A stretch of DNA of 5,794 nt from an uncultured Kordia sp. (GTDB lineage: Bacteria; Bacteroidota; Bacteroidia; Flavobacteriales; Flavobacteriaceae). A model generated the notes under the pieces. That model was not told the DNA's origin. It ran no database searches and saw only the letters and a program-made list of their open reading frames with translations. The stretch is taken from NCBI GenBank assembly GCA_913054565.1, contig CAJXHW010000126.1, positions 1 to 5,794 of the forward strand, read 5' to 3'. Below are positions 5,741 through 5,794 of the stretch, in pieces. The translations under genes were made by a program, and so were the position numbers. How positions within the stretch are numbered: position 1 is the first letter of the stretch; the number at the start of each line of letters is the position of its first letter.

Positions 5741-5794
5741 TAGGTTTTTGAAAGGTATTGGTGTTTCTTTAGTTTCGACAAATTCTATAAAAGC
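5726..5794 (-). CDS. Partial minus-strand ORF containing the inverted copy, runs off the window
   Basis: Read leftward from the window edge, the minus strand is open for 22 codons: AFIEFVETKET, identical to residues 45-55 of the small plus-strand ORF, then PIPFKNLIFIV and TAA at 5728-5726. The phase is preserved, so this looks like the end of a tail-to-tail paralogue with a different C-terminus. Its start lies outside the window. The second half, PIPFKNL, loosely resembles NIPCKKV of the plus-strand protein. It may equally be a rearranged fragment or a chimera. Confidence 0.35.
   Translation of the reverse strand, partial: AFIEFVETKETPIPFKNLIFIV
5762..5794 (-). repeat. Right arm of the 33-base perfect inverted repeat, cut by the window end
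   Basis: The reverse complement of this segment equals 5586-5618 over all 33 bases. The window stops at its outer end, so the true arm may be longer. Just inside the arm the sequences differ, apart from a short shared ATACC, so the identity has a sharp inner edge. Confidence 0.95.

Noticed and set aside
5742..5792. Plus-strand reading RFLKGIGVSLVSTNSIK after the small ORF, first taken as a remnant of the same gene.
   Set aside because: Most of this stretch (5762-5792) is the reverse complement of 5586-5618, so the plus-strand reading is the antisense of a real coding segment.

Overview
The window looks like chromosomal DNA from a member of the Flavobacteriaceae (Bacteroidota). The base composition is AT-rich, start codons lack Shine-Dalgarno sequences, and several promoters fit the Bacteroidota pattern TTG-N19-TAnnTTTG. 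The proteins also read as flavobacterial. No genus can be assigned from sequence alone.

Left part, minus strand. Reading leftward from about 2300 are the DNA polymerase III delta' subunit (holB), a small four-cysteine lipoprotein of a family I recall as DUF6370 whose start lies one base after the holB stop, and an aquaporin Z (aqpZ) that ends at a strong bidirectional terminator. Middle part, plus strand. From a divergent promoter region at 2299-2405 run phosphoglycerate kinase (pgk) and, 4 bases later, dihydroneopterin aldolase (folB). A tRNA-Cys(GCA) follows with its own promoter and terminator. This is ordinary core housekeeping DNA: glycolysis, folate synthesis, replication, water transport and translation.

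Right part, from about 4106. The character changes to accessory DNA. It holds a free-standing lipoprotein with a complete seven-bladed Reg_prop beta-propeller and no signalling domain. After it comes a short unrecognised ORF (5454-5687).

The most unusual structure is at the right edge. A 33-base segment inside the small ORF (5586-5618) recurs perfectly, inverted, at 5762-5794, where the window stops. The inverted copy is read in the same codon phase on the minus strand, so the same 11 residues are followed by a different C-terminus. This could be a degraded tail-to-tail duplication, a small invertible segment, or an amplification or assembly chimera. The sequence beyond 5794 would decide.
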